A DNA stretch of 48,883 nucleotides, from NCBI GenBank assembly GCA_019118465.1, contig DWYX01000045.1, positions 1-48,883 of the forward strand. The letters are read 5' to 3'. Source of the stretch: Candidatus Limosilactobacillus faecipullorum (GTDB lineage Bacteria > Bacillota > Bacilli > Lactobacillales > Lactobacillaceae). The translations under genes and the position numbers were made by a program. Numbering within the stretch: position 1 is the stretch's first letter; every line of letters begins with the position of its first letter. The notes below the pieces were generated by a model that saw nothing but the letters and a program-made list of their open reading frames with translations, ran no database searches and was not told the origin of the DNA. Shown here piece by piece: positions 1 through 7,720 of the stretch.

Positions 1-128
1 AGATGAAATGATTCTCGACGCTTAAGCTTTAAAACACCTTGGTATCAAGGCTTATTTAAGTGCGCCTAAAATCTGGTCAAAGCAAGTTAGTCATCGGTAA
101 TTTGTTCTTGACTTATTACCACATGACT
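1..128. mobile_element. Left copy of a 128-bp terminal inverted repeat, probable insertion-sequence 3' end
   Basis: These 128 bases are, base for base, the reverse complement of 48753-48880. On the plus strand an open frame enters at base 2, reads D-E-M-I-L-D-A and stops at 23-25. It is followed by a short palindrome (CCTTG, 4-nt loop, CAAGG) near 38-51 and about 100 non-coding bases. This is the layout of the last codons of a transposase plus the terminal part of an insertion sequence. The family is not recognised. The likely outer boundary with chromosomal DNA is at 128/129. Confidence 0.7.
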
Positions 129-150
129 AACAGAGTTAGATAACGCCAAA

Positions 151-186
151 CAGCCGGGCCGTAAACACTTGCTTACCACCCGGCTG
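151..186 (-). terminator. Candidate terminator after fakA
   Basis: An 8-bp GC-rich stem (CAGCCGGG at 151-158 with CCCGGCTG at 179-186) closes a loop of about 20 nt just beyond the fakA stop. The U-run that should follow on the minus strand is weak (TTTGG), so termination may be inefficient. Confidence 0.5.
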
Positions 187-200
187 CTGTTTAGCTAGTT

Positions 201-1886
201 TTATTCGACCGAAATTAAGTATGGGTAAACCGGTTGATCCCCTTCGTAGATTTGAACATCAAGTTCATCGTCTTGTGCAAGAATCTTTTCTTTCAAAGTT
301 TCGGCCCCTGCCTGATCACCGTCGGCTCCATAAAGGATCGTTACAATTTCACTATCTTCATCAAGCATTGTAGTAACCATTGCTTCGGCTGCATCTTCAA
401 TTGTTTTTTCAACGGCAACAATTTCACCATCAACAATTCCCATGTAGTCGTCCTTTTTAATCGTCTTACCATTTAATTGGGTATCGCGAACAGCAACAGT
501 AACTTCACCACTAGCAACATTCCCAAGCACATTTTCCATTGCCGCTTGGTTATCTTCCAAACTGGCTTCGGGGTTGTATTCGAGTAAAGCACTCATTGCT
601 TGGGCAATTGTCTTAGCATGGACAATCTTAACCGGGATTTCGGCAACTTCAGCTGCTTGATCAGCGGCCATAAAGATATTCCCATTATCCGGAAGAACCA
701 AGGCTTGCTTAGCCCCTGATTGGTTAATCGCATCTGCAATATCTTGAATACTTGGATTCATCGTTTGCCCACCAGTAATCACATGAGTGACTCCTAAACT
801 CTTCAAAAGTTTGGCAATTCCATCACCAGAAGCTACCGCAATCACGGCCGTCTCGGCAGGTGCTTCATCCTTAGCTTCTTGGGCTACTTCAACCGGAGTT
901 AGATCATCATCTTTCATAATTTCTTCTTGTTGCCACCGCATGTTATCAATCTTCACGGTTTGAAGATCACCAAATTGTTGACCCCAAGTCAAAACTTTCC
1001 CTGGATGTTCAGTATGCACGTGGACCTTAACAACCTCATCATCATTAATCACTAAGAGGCTATCACCAAGATCAGCAAGATAATTGTAGAAGGTTTCGTA
1101 GTCAAACTTTTGGGTAACCTGCTTTCCCTTCCCAATCCGAACCATCATTTGAGTACAGTAACCGTACTTAATGTCTTCTGGATTTAACTTTCCTTGTGCA
1201 CTTTGATGGTGCTTAGCGTTAATCATTTCATCCATCTGAGCATTATCCGGAATTTCAGTTTCAAGTTCTTCACCAGTCAAGGCACCATAGAAGGCATGTA
1301 AGACAAAAGCAAGCCCTTGCCCACCAGAATCAACAACGCCAACTTCTTTAAGCACTGGAAGCAAGTCTGGCGTCTTCTCAAGCGCCGCATCAGCTGCTTC
1401 AACAATTGCTTTCAAAATAACGACTAAATCGTCACTCTCTTTAACCGTGTTCAATCCCGCTTGGGCTGATTCACGGACAACAGTAAGGATTGTCCCTTCA
1501 GTTGGCTTCATAACCGCTTTATAAGCCGTCTTGGCACCATTAGCATATGCATCAACAAATTCTTTAGCACTTAAAGTTGCTTTACCTTCGCATCCCTTGG
1601 CAAATCCCCGGAAAATTTGTGACAAAATAACTCCCGAATTTCCCCGAGCTCCCATCAAAAGTCCCTTGGCAACCGCAGATGCGAGTTCGCCAACTTCTGT
1701 ACTTGTGGCTTCGCGTTCGTACTTTGCTCCACTGGTCATTGACATGCTCATGTTTGTTCCCGTATCACCATCAGGAACCGGGAAAACATTCAAGGAGTTA
1801 ATAAACTCAGCTTGTTGATTTAATTTAGCAGCGGCGGCTTGCACCATCTTACCAAATTCCAAGTTAGTAATTGTAGTAACTACCAA
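201..1886 (-). CDS. fakA: FakA/YloV-type fatty acid kinase, ATP-binding subunit (DhaL/DegV-linked)
   Basis: The protein has 561 residues. An N-terminal DhaL-type kinase domain carries NVFPVPDGDTGTNM at residues 33-46 and a GNSGVILSQ segment near 81-89. A middle region and a C-terminal domain follow, as in the YloV family. Known members phosphorylate fatty acids bound to a separate FakB (DegV-fold) protein, feeding exogenous fatty acids into phospholipid synthesis; no fakB is in this window. The start is TTG: a GGAGG lies 8 nt upstream and no better ATG exists before the DhaL motif. It follows yloU by 22 nt, the conserved YloU-YloV pair of Firmicutes, and is probably co-transcribed with it. 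In Bacillus subtilis recG lies further on in this cluster; here the probable insertion-sequence end comes directly after. Confidence 0.93.
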   Translation of the reverse strand: MVVTTITNLEFGKMVQAAAAKLNQQAEFINSLNVFPVPDGDTGTNMSMSMTSGAKYEREATSTEVGELASAVAKGLLMGARGNSGVILSQIFRGFAKGCEGKATLSAKEFVDAYANGAKTAYKAVMKPTEGTILTVVRESAQAGLNTVKESDDLVVILKAIVEAADAALEKTPDLLPVLKEVGVVDSGGQGLAFVLHAFYGALTGEELETEIPDNAQMDEMINAKHHQSAQGKLNPEDIKYGYCTQMMVRIGKGKQVTQKFDYETFYNYLADLGDSLLVINDDEVVKVHVHTEHPGKVLTWGQQFGDLQTVKIDNMRWQQEEIMKDDDLTPVEVAQEAKDEAPAETAVIAVASGDGIAKLLKSLGVTHVITGGQTMNPSIQDIADAINQSGAKQALVLPDNGNIFMAADQAAEVAEIPVKIVHAKTIAQAMSALLEYNPEASLEDNQAAMENVLGNVASGEVTVAVRDTQLNGKTIKKDDYMGIVDGEIVAVEKTIEDAAEAMVTTMLDEDSEIVTILYGADGDQAGAETLKEKILAQDDELDVQIYEGDQPVYPYLISVE

Positions 1887-1908
1887 AATAAATTCCTCCA
1901 GCTATTGA

Positions 1909-2274
1909 CTAATCGTCACCTAATACCCGAACTCCTTGGACACAAACATTAACTTCATTTGCGGTAATTCCAAGCGTTGATTCAAGGTTATACTTTACTT
2001 TTTGTTGAACACTCTTTGAAACTTCTGAAATCTTAGTACCAAAGCCAACAATAATATTTACTTCCACTGCAATTCCATTGGCATCCTGCTTAATGACAAC
2101 CCCTTTACTGTAATTGTCACCTTGCAAAATTAGGTTAACCCCATCCCGCAACGGATTACGACTGGCCATTCCAACGACACCATAGTTATCAGTGGCGGCT
2201 CCCCCAACGACCGTGGAGATAACATCGTTTGCAATGTCAATCGTACCAGCCTTTGTTTTAATCTTTACTGCCAT
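1909..2274 (-). CDS. yloU: Asp23/Gls24-family protein YloU
   Basis: A 121-residue single-domain Asp23 (DUF322) protein. It starts with a basic strand (MAVKIKTKAGTIDI) and holds the family pattern of alternating strands and helices, including VEVNIIVGFG and a C-terminal VNVCVQGVRV segment. The biochemical role of YloU is not settled; family members are linked to envelope stress and are often partnered with YloV/FakA. The ribosome binding site is an unusually G-rich AAGGGGGG about 10 nt from the ATG. It heads a two-gene unit with fakA behind a candidate promoter, downstream of the rpmB terminator. A second Asp23 protein is encoded at 22506-22937. Confidence 0.9.
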   Translation of the reverse strand: MAVKIKTKAGTIDIANDVISTVVGGAATDNYGVVGMASRNPLRDGVNLILQGDNYSKGVVIKQDANGIAVEVNIIVGFGTKISEVSKSVQQKVKYNLESTLGITANEVNVCVQGVRVLGDD

Positions 2275-2310
2275 GAAAATGGCCCCCCTTTTTTTATCAA
2301 AGTCAACATC

Positions 2311-2339
2311 ATATTACCATAGATACGATTCTTTAAAAA
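2311..2339 (-). promoter_or_regulatory. Candidate promoter for yloU-fakA
   Basis: On the minus strand an extended -10 (TGG-TAATAT, with TAATAT at 2311-2316) lies between the rpmB terminator and the yloU ribosome binding site. The -35 position at 17 bp holds only TTTTTA, so the match relies on the extended -10. Confidence 0.4.
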
Positions 2340-2382
2340 GTTTACTTGATTAAAGTTGGTCCACCTTAATTATCTTAATGGT

Positions 2383-2410
2383 AAAAAAATAAGCCGCCCG
2401 CGGGGACGGC
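2383..2410 (-). terminator. rpmB terminator
   Basis: A GC-rich hairpin (GCCG-CC, CGCG loop, GG-CGGC, one mismatch; 2393-2410) is followed on the minus strand by TTATTTTTTT. It begins 8 nt after the rpmB stop, a canonical intrinsic terminator separating rpmB from yloU. Confidence 0.88.
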
Positions 2411-2417
2411 CATATTT

Positions 2418-2606
2418 TTAATGAACGCGGGTAACCTTACCCGACTTCAGCGTACGGGCTGAAACGTAAACCTTCTTTGGCTTACCATTTACTAAAATGG
2501 TTGCTTTTTGCAAGTTTGGCTTCCAGCTACGACGACTTGAGTTCAGGGCGTGTGAACGCTTGTTACCGAAGCGTGTCCGTTTGCCGGTAATAAAATCCTT
2601 AGCCAT
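2418..2606 (-). CDS. rpmB: 50S ribosomal protein L28
   Basis: A 62-residue, strongly basic protein with the L28 core: a [14 protein letters not shown] segment near residues 7-20 and [14 protein letters not shown] near the C-terminus. Length matches the family. It is a structural protein of the large ribosomal subunit. It has its own promoter and terminator, so it is monocistronic, as is usual when expression must match ribosome demand. In Bacillus subtilis rpmB is transcribed opposite to yloU; here both are on the same strand. Confidence 0.97.
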   Translation of the reverse strand: MAKDFITGKRTRFGNKRSHALNSSRRSWKPNLQKATILVNGKPKKVYVSARTLKSGKVTRVH

Positions 2607-2641
2607 CTGGGGACCCTCCTCTCCTCATCAATTTTCTCAGT

Positions 2642-2655
2642 AGCGCCTAAGCGCT
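2642..2655 (-). promoter_or_regulatory. Hairpin in the rpmB 5' untranslated region
   Basis: A perfect 5-bp stem (AGCGC, TTAG loop, GCGCT) lies between the promoter and the ribosome binding site of rpmB. It could be a protein-binding or stability element; no function is shown by the sequence. Confidence 0.4.
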
Positions 2656-2670
2656 GTAACTCACCTAAAT

Positions 2671-2699
2671 AATTTACCATAGCAATACGTACTTTTCAA
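2671..2699 (-). promoter_or_regulatory. rpmB promoter
   Basis: Minus-strand -35 TTGAAA (2694-2699), a 17-bp spacer and -10 TAAATT (2671-2676) preceded by TGG, an extended -10. It is correctly placed upstream of rpmB. Confidence 0.75.
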
Positions 2700-2744
2700 T
2701 ACTTTTCTTTCAAGTATTTTCCCTTGACACTTAATTTTCACATT

Positions 2745-3422
2745 TTATCGCAATCGTGGTGCTGTTGCTAAGCTATCTTTACTCTGGATTACAGCGATAA
2801 CACCTGACTTAAATGAAAAGTGATTTACCGAGCCATTAAACTCGTTACTTGACCATGAAATTGGAATTTCGGCGTCAAAATTTTGTAACCGATACTTTTC
2901 ATCTGGTAGGGTCAACCCTGTAACAGCCGTTAAATTAACAAATGCCAAATATTTCATACCCGGTCGCTTTTGAATTTCATAATCACCAGGTAGATAGTAA
3001 CGCATCTCATTTTGTCGATCAAAAATTACTAATTTAGGAATTACCGCTTGAAATTCCGTCATTAACGGAAAAAGTAAGTTTGAAAGCAATTGATCAAGAC
3101 GACCACCAGTCGCACCAAACAAATTAATTTGATCAGCTTGAAATTCGGTTAAAGCAACTTTTACCGCTAACTGGGTATCCGTGTAATCTTTTTCGGGTGG
3201 AAAACGACGGATTTCAGCTACCGCATCCTTAAGCTTTTTCATCGTTACTGGAAAGGTCGAATCAAAATCCCCAATTGCAATTTGCGGAATAATTCCGTGG
3301 TTCAGCAAAAAAGTGGCACCAAAATCAGCACCAATCCATACTTCTTCACGATGCTTCTCAACTTCTTCAAGGGAAATTTCACTAGCTGGTCCGCCAACCA
3401 TAATATTTATTGGTTGCATCAT
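2745..3422 (-). CDS. thiN: Thiamine diphosphokinase
   Basis: 225 residues. It transfers pyrophosphate from ATP to thiamine, giving thiamine diphosphate, the cofactor of phosphoketolase and transketolase. Family signatures are GDFDS at residues 51-55 (metal and nucleotide site), PPEKDYTD at 75-82 and GATGGRLDQ at 103-111, with a beta-rich C-terminal thiamine-binding half. The start ATG has GAGGTGG 4 nt before it; a second ATG follows immediately. It is the last gene of the stp-pknB-rsgA-rpe-thiN run and is separated from rpe by a hairpin that may lower its expression. The order matches Bacillus. Confidence 0.93.
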   Translation of the reverse strand: MMQPINIMVGGPASEISLEEVEKHREEVWIGADFGATFLLNHGIIPQIAIGDFDSTFPVTMKKLKDAVAEIRRFPPEKDYTDTQLAVKVALTEFQADQINLFGATGGRLDQLLSNLLFPLMTEFQAVIPKLVIFDRQNEMRYYLPGDYEIQKRPGMKYLAFVNLTAVTGLTLPDEKYRLQNFDAEIPISWSSNEFNGSVNHFSFKSGVIAVIQSKDSLATAPRLR

Positions 3423-3438
3423 TTTCCACCTCTAATCC

Positions 3439-3476
3439 AAAAAGGTCGGTCCTATTCACATCGGCCCAACCTTTTT
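3439..3476 (-). terminator. Intercistronic terminator or attenuator between rpe and thiN
   Basis: AAAAAGGT (3439-3446) and ACCTTTTT (3469-3476) form an 8-bp arm, extended inward by interrupted GC pairs, with a U-run built into the descending arm. It starts 5 nt after the rpe stop. Since no promoter is evident before thiN, partial read-through is likely. Confidence 0.65.
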
Positions 3477-3481
3477 AATTA

Positions 3482-4135
3482 TTACTTAGTAGCTTCTTTC
3501 AAAGCATTAATCCGTTCTGCTGGATCATCGGCGTTGTAAACATATGAACCAGCAACCGCAACTGTTGCCCCAGCTTTGTAGCAGTCAACAACCGTTTCGT
3601 TATTAACCCCACCATCAATTTCAATATCAAAATCGTAACCATTTGCTCGCTTGATTTGGTTAAGTTCTGCAATCTTGGCAACCGTTTCTGGAAGGAACTT
3701 TTGGCCCCCAAATCCAGGGTTAACAGTCATTACTAAAACTTGGTCAACCATGTGAAGAACTGGCTTAATCATTTCAACTGGCGTACCTGGGTTAATAACA
3801 ACTTCTGCTTTAACCCCACCGTTTTTAATAATTTGTAAAGCCCGGTGAATGTGTTGGGTTGCTTCGACTTGAACCCCAATAATATCTGCCCCGGCATCAA
3901 TAAAAGCTTGCAAAATGTGTTCTGGGTTTTGAACCATCAAATGAACATCCAAAACCATCTTGGTGATTGGACGAATTGCCTTTACGAAGTTTGGTCCGTA
4001 AGAAATGCTTGGAACAAAGGTCCCATCCATGACATCGATGTGAAGGTATTCAGCTCCCGCCTTATCAACCTTTTCGATATCTTTTTGTAAATTGACGTAA
4101 TCCGCACTCAAAATTGACGGTGCAACTTTAATCAT
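3482..4135 (-). CDS. rpe: Ribulose-phosphate 3-epimerase
   Basis: 217 residues, one TIM-barrel domain. It interconverts ribulose 5-phosphate and xylulose 5-phosphate, the substrate of phosphoketolase in heterofermentative lactobacilli. Seen directly: N-terminal APSILSADY; HIDVMDG at 32-38 with metal-binding His and Asp; a second metal His in the DVHLMV segment; VNPGFGGQKF; and EIDGGVN with the catalytic Asp. The start is supported by GAGGAGAG 6 nt upstream. It sits between rsgA and thiN in the conserved phosphatase-kinase-GTPase cluster. Confidence 0.96.
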   Translation of the reverse strand: MIKVAPSILSADYVNLQKDIEKVDKAGAEYLHIDVMDGTFVPSISYGPNFVKAIRPITKMVLDVHLMVQNPEHILQAFIDAGADIIGVQVEATQHIHRALQIIKNGGVKAEVVINPGTPVEMIKPVLHMVDQVLVMTVNPGFGGQKFLPETVAKIAELNQIKRANGYDFDIEIDGGVNNETVVDCYKAGATVAVAGSYVYNADDPAERINALKEATK

Positions 4136-4153
4136 AAGAAACTCTCCTCGCTC

Positions 4154-5026
4154 TTAGTAATTTGGCTTTTGGTTAATGATCAAATCATGAAACTGACAAT
4201 AATCATCATACCTCGACTGCATTATTTTACCATCTTCAAGCGCACTTTTCACGGCGCAACCCGGTTCTTTTAAATGACGACATCCCCGGAACTTGCACTG
4301 TAGCGCTAAAGCCTTAAACTCATAGAAAAGATTTGGTAAATCATCAATGGTCATTGGAAAATCTTCATACGAAGAAAAACCTGGTGTATCTGCGACCAAC
4401 GCTCCATTTACTGACAATAAACTAACCGTCCGGGTAGTATGCCGACCCCTTTTTAAAGCTTTTGAAATTTCACCCGTTTTTAAGTTTAAACCTGGAACTA
4501 GATGATTCAATAAGGTTGACTTACCAGCCCCCGTTTGACCCATCATGGTAACAACTTTTCCCTTTAGATCAGTGGTCAATTGTTCTAACGTCGCTGGCGC
4601 AAACGGTTGGGGATCTAGCCATACTTGATAGCCAATTTTTCGATAACCAGCTGCCACTTTTTCTAACTTTTCAAACTTTTCTAGGCTTAATAAATCCGTT
4701 TTTGAAAAGTACAGTAAGGCTGGAACTCCTTGCCAAGCAAGTGCGACTAACTGACGGTCTAATAAATTAGCTGAGAATTCAGGTTCCGTGGCCGCAGTTA
4801 CCACCACAGCAACATCAACGTTCGCCACCAAAGGACGAACAAGAGCATTTTCCCGCGGTAGGATTTTTAGGAGGTACCCTTCCTCACTAAATTCAACCCG
4901 ATCACCAACAAGTGGCTTTTGACCTTTTTTTCGAAAGTTTCCCCGAGCCCGTGTTCGATAAACCTTCCCATCAGCTAAAATATCATAAAATCCGCTTAAC
5001 GATTGTTGAACAATTCCAGTTTTCAA
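4154..5026 (-). CDS. rsgA: Small ribosomal subunit biogenesis GTPase RsgA
   Basis: 290 residues, circularly permuted GTPase that promotes late 30S maturation. Domain order is an N-terminal OB fold (1-70), a permuted G domain with SKTD (108-111) ahead of the P-loop GQTGAGKS (163-170) and DTPG (213-216), then a zinc knuckle with C244, C249, H251 and C257. All key residues are present and the length is normal. Family members respond to GTP/GDP and ppGpp, and in Firmicutes RsgA is a substrate of the PASTA kinase encoded just upstream. It follows pknB by 16 nt. Confidence 0.95.
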   Translation of the reverse strand: MKTGIVQQSLSGFYDILADGKVYRTRARGNFRKKGQKPLVGDRVEFSEEGYLLKILPRENALVRPLVANVDVAVVVTAATEPEFSANLLDRQLVALAWQGVPALLYFSKTDLLSLEKFEKLEKVAAGYRKIGYQVWLDPQPFAPATLEQLTTDLKGKVVTMMGQTGAGKSTLLNHLVPGLNLKTGEISKALKRGRHTTRTVSLLSVNGALVADTPGFSSYEDFPMTIDDLPNLFYEFKALALQCKFRGCRHLKEPGCAVKSALEDGKIMQSRYDDYCQFHDLIINQKPNY

Positions 5027-5042
5027 AAATTACCTCCATAAC

Positions 5043-6956
5043 CTATCCCGTAATATTAGTCGCGCTCATAATTGTCCGGCCGTTCCTAATTACCTTGTAA
5101 GAACCAGTTTCATTATTTCGTAAGGTGAAGGGAACATAAATTACGGTTTCCTGGTTGATCGTGATATCTTGATATTCCATTGTTAAATTGTGATATGCAT
5201 CACTAATATAGACTTGGACCCGATTTTCCTTTCGACCACCATTACCGTCAAAAGGAATACTAATCTGAATGTTCGTTGTCTTTAGTTGATCACCTGACGA
5301 AGCAACAGCAACTGTAAGTGTATCCCCTTCTTCAAGGGTACTTCCAGCCTTCGGAGTTTGCGACATCACCCGATTGGTTGCAATCGTAGTGGAAATCTTC
5401 TTCGTTTCTGTTAATTGCAAACCATGCTTGTTAGCAAATTCCTGGACTTCTTTAATATCATTATTTTTAAAGTTTGGAATCTTAATTTGTTTCCGCCCTT
5501 TACTTACCGTCAAAATGATCGTCTTTTGGTCTGGCTTGACCGTTTCACCAACCGAAACGTTTTGCTTGATTACCTGACCTTTAGCAACTTTTTCGGAATA
5601 AACATTCTTAACCTTAACCGTAAAGCCAAGATTTTCCAAATGTTCTTGGGTAGCATCCGCTGAAGTGCCGACCAGATCTTTCATTTTCCAGTGATCAACC
5701 CCGTCACTTATTAGCAAGTTAATCTTCTTACCGACGCGGGCTTTATCACCACTTGTTGAGCGAATTACTTCACCCTTTGGCGTTGTCGCACTTAATACGG
5801 AGCTAACCTTACCAATCCGAAGGTGATGTTTTGCAAGAGTTGCTTTCGCTTCAGTTGGGGTTTGACCGGCTAGGTTAGGAACGGTAACTTGCCGATCAAC
5901 ATACCATAACCCTGCTATTGCAACCACAACCAATGCCGCAATGACATATAATTCCAACTTCAGACGATTAAACCGTGGCTTTTCAGGTAACGGGGTAATC
6001 GACTTGGTATCGTCATCCGCATCATCTTTTTCAGCCTCTTGTCGCCGACTAGCAACCTTGATTTCATCAAGATCTAATACCCGCGTTTCATCATCATAAG
6101 AATCATGTTCTTTAAACCGGGGTTCAGTTTCTCGTCCCGGGTTTAACGCAGTCCGCAAGTCTTTTGCCATCTCAGCCGCACTAGCATAACGTTGTTGCGG
6201 TGACTTAGCCGTTGCTTTATAGACGACATTCGCTAATGGTTGAGGAATCGCTGGATTCGAATCCCTAACCGATGGGATTTCATCCCTAAAATGTTTTAAA
6301 GCAATTGCGACTGCAGTTTCCCCTTCAAAGGGAACGTGTCCCGTTAATAACTCAAAAAGAATAATTCCTAACGAGTAAATATCCGATTGCTTGGTTGCAA
6401 TACTTCCTCGCGCTTGTTCTGGTGACAAATAGTGGACAGAACCAACAAGCGTATTCGTTTGGGTAAGCGAATTAGCGGTTGATGCCATCGCAATCCCAAA
6501 GTCAGTAATTTTTATATTTTTATCTTCGTCAATTAATATATTTTGGGGTTTTAAGTCCCGGTGGATTATTCCGTGTTGGTGAGCCGTTTCAACAGCTGCC
6601 AACACTTGCTCCATAATATCAACCACTTGAGGAAGCGGAATTGGATAATTTCGTTTAATAAAGGCCTTTAAATCAGTCCCTTCAACATACTGCATGACCA
6701 TATATTGCATTCCATGGTCAATCCCAGCATCATAAACTCCAACAATATGCGGGTCGTTCAATTGGGTTGCAGCTAAAGCTTCGCGTTCAAAGCGCCGTTG
6801 AACTTTCGGGTCGTCCCGTAAATCTAAGCGCAGAAGCTTAACGGAAACTTTCCGTTCAAGAACCTGATCATAAGCTAAATAAACATTTGCCATTCCACCC
6901 TCGCCGAGTGGTCGGAGCATCCGGTACCGGTTTTTAAGCTTGTATCCGGACTTCAT
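5043..6956 (-). CDS. pknB: PASTA-domain serine/threonine protein kinase (PknB/PrkC/Stk1)
   Basis: 637 residues from the chosen ATG. Cytoplasmic Hanks kinase domain at about 1-270 with the glycine loop GEGGMANVYLA, catalytic HRDLKPQN, and DFGIAM with a TNTLVGSVHY activation loop. A charged linker and one membrane segment (LYVIAALVVVAIAGLWYV) follow, then three extracellular PASTA repeats and a further beta-rich tail of about 80 residues. Such kinases sense muropeptides or lipid II and control cell wall synthesis and division. The open frame extends 7 codons upstream, but this ATG lies 1 nt after the stp stop with AAAGGGA 5 nt before it. It is paired with its phosphatase stp. Confidence 0.95.
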   Translation of the reverse strand: MKSGYKLKNRYRMLRPLGEGGMANVYLAYDQVLERKVSVKLLRLDLRDDPKVQRRFEREALAATQLNDPHIVGVYDAGIDHGMQYMVMQYVEGTDLKAFIKRNYPIPLPQVVDIMEQVLAAVETAHQHGIIHRDLKPQNILIDEDKNIKITDFGIAMASTANSLTQTNTLVGSVHYLSPEQARGSIATKQSDIYSLGIILFELLTGHVPFEGETAVAIALKHFRDEIPSVRDSNPAIPQPLANVVYKATAKSPQQRYASAAEMAKDLRTALNPGRETEPRFKEHDSYDDETRVLDLDEIKVASRRQEAEKDDADDDTKSITPLPEKPRFNRLKLELYVIAALVVVAIAGLWYVDRQVTVPNLAGQTPTEAKATLAKHHLRIGKVSSVLSATTPKGEVIRSTSGDKARVGKKINLLISDGVDHWKMKDLVGTSADATQEHLENLGFTVKVKNVYSEKVAKGQVIKQNVSVGETVKPDQKTIILTVSKGRKQIKIPNFKNNDIKEVQEFANKHGLQLTETKKISTTIATNRVMSQTPKAGSTLEEGDTLTVAVASSGDQLKTTNIQISIPFDGNGGRKENRVQVYISDAYHNLTMEYQDITINQETVIYVPFTLRNNETGSYKVIRNGRTIMSATNITG

Positions 6957-6957
6957 A

Positions 6958-7701
6958 CTAATCCCTTTCTTGGTCAAATTCGCTAACTAAGACAGTGATA
7001 TTATCTAAGCCACCAGCTTGGTTAGCTTGTTCAACTAACGTTTGGCACTTCTCAGTGACGGTTGCTTGCTCACTCGACAAAACTGCCGCTAGCTTTTGGT
7101 GTTCAACCATTTTGGATAGACCATCTGAACACAATAATAATTGATCCCCAAGCTTTAATGAAAAGGTGTTAACGTCAATTTCAGCATCCTTTGAAATTCC
7201 AATTGCCCGGGTAATAATATTTTTTTGAGGCGACCGCCGTGCCTGTTGTTCGGTAATATCACCGTTCTTAACCAATTCATTTACCAAGGAATGATCATTG
7301 GTGATTTGAGTTAGTTCGCGATCATGAAAAATATATCCCCGACTATCACCAATATTAGCAACAACAACAATTCCATTTCTAAGAAAAATCGCTGCCACCA
7401 TTGTTGTCCCCATTCCCTGGTAATCAATTTTTTCATGTGATTTTTTAATTAATAATTGATTAGCAAGAGTAACTTGATCTTGTAACCACTTTTTGGCATG
7501 TTTAACCGTTTTAGGCGCACTCTTACAAAAATTTTGACCAAGCAACTGAACGGTTAATTCTGCAGCGACATCACCACTGCGGTTACCACCGATACCATCG
7601 GCGATAACTGCTAATTGACGCTTACCATTTTCAAATAGCGCTACACGGTCTTGGTTTTGCGACCGTTGACGACCGATATCAGATAAGTAATCAACTTTCA
7701 T
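6958..7701 (-). CDS. stp: PP2C-type serine/threonine phosphatase Stp/PrpC
   Basis: 247 residues, single PP2C domain. Metal-binding and family motifs are SQNQDRVALF near residue 14, ADGIGGNRSGD near 35, GDSRGYIF near 122, CSDGLSKMV near 190, and GLDNITVLV at the C-terminus. It removes phosphate from Ser/Thr sites placed by the PASTA kinase; the two genes are separated by 1 nt, implying translational coupling. It follows rsmB by 19 nt. This fmt-rsmB-stp-pknB-rsgA order is the common one in Firmicutes. Confidence 0.95.
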   Translation of the reverse strand: MKVDYLSDIGRQRSQNQDRVALFENGKRQLAVIADGIGGNRSGDVAAELTVQLLGQNFCKSAPKTVKHAKKWLQDQVTLANQLLIKKSHEKIDYQGMGTTMVAAIFLRNGIVVVANIGDSRGYIFHDRELTQITNDHSLVNELVKNGDITEQQARRSPQKNIITRAIGISKDAEIDVNTFSLKLGDQLLLCSDGLSKMVEHQKLAAVLSSEQATVTEKCQTLVEQANQAGGLDNITVLVSEFDQERD

Positions 7702-7720
7702 GTGACTTCAAATTTCCCTT

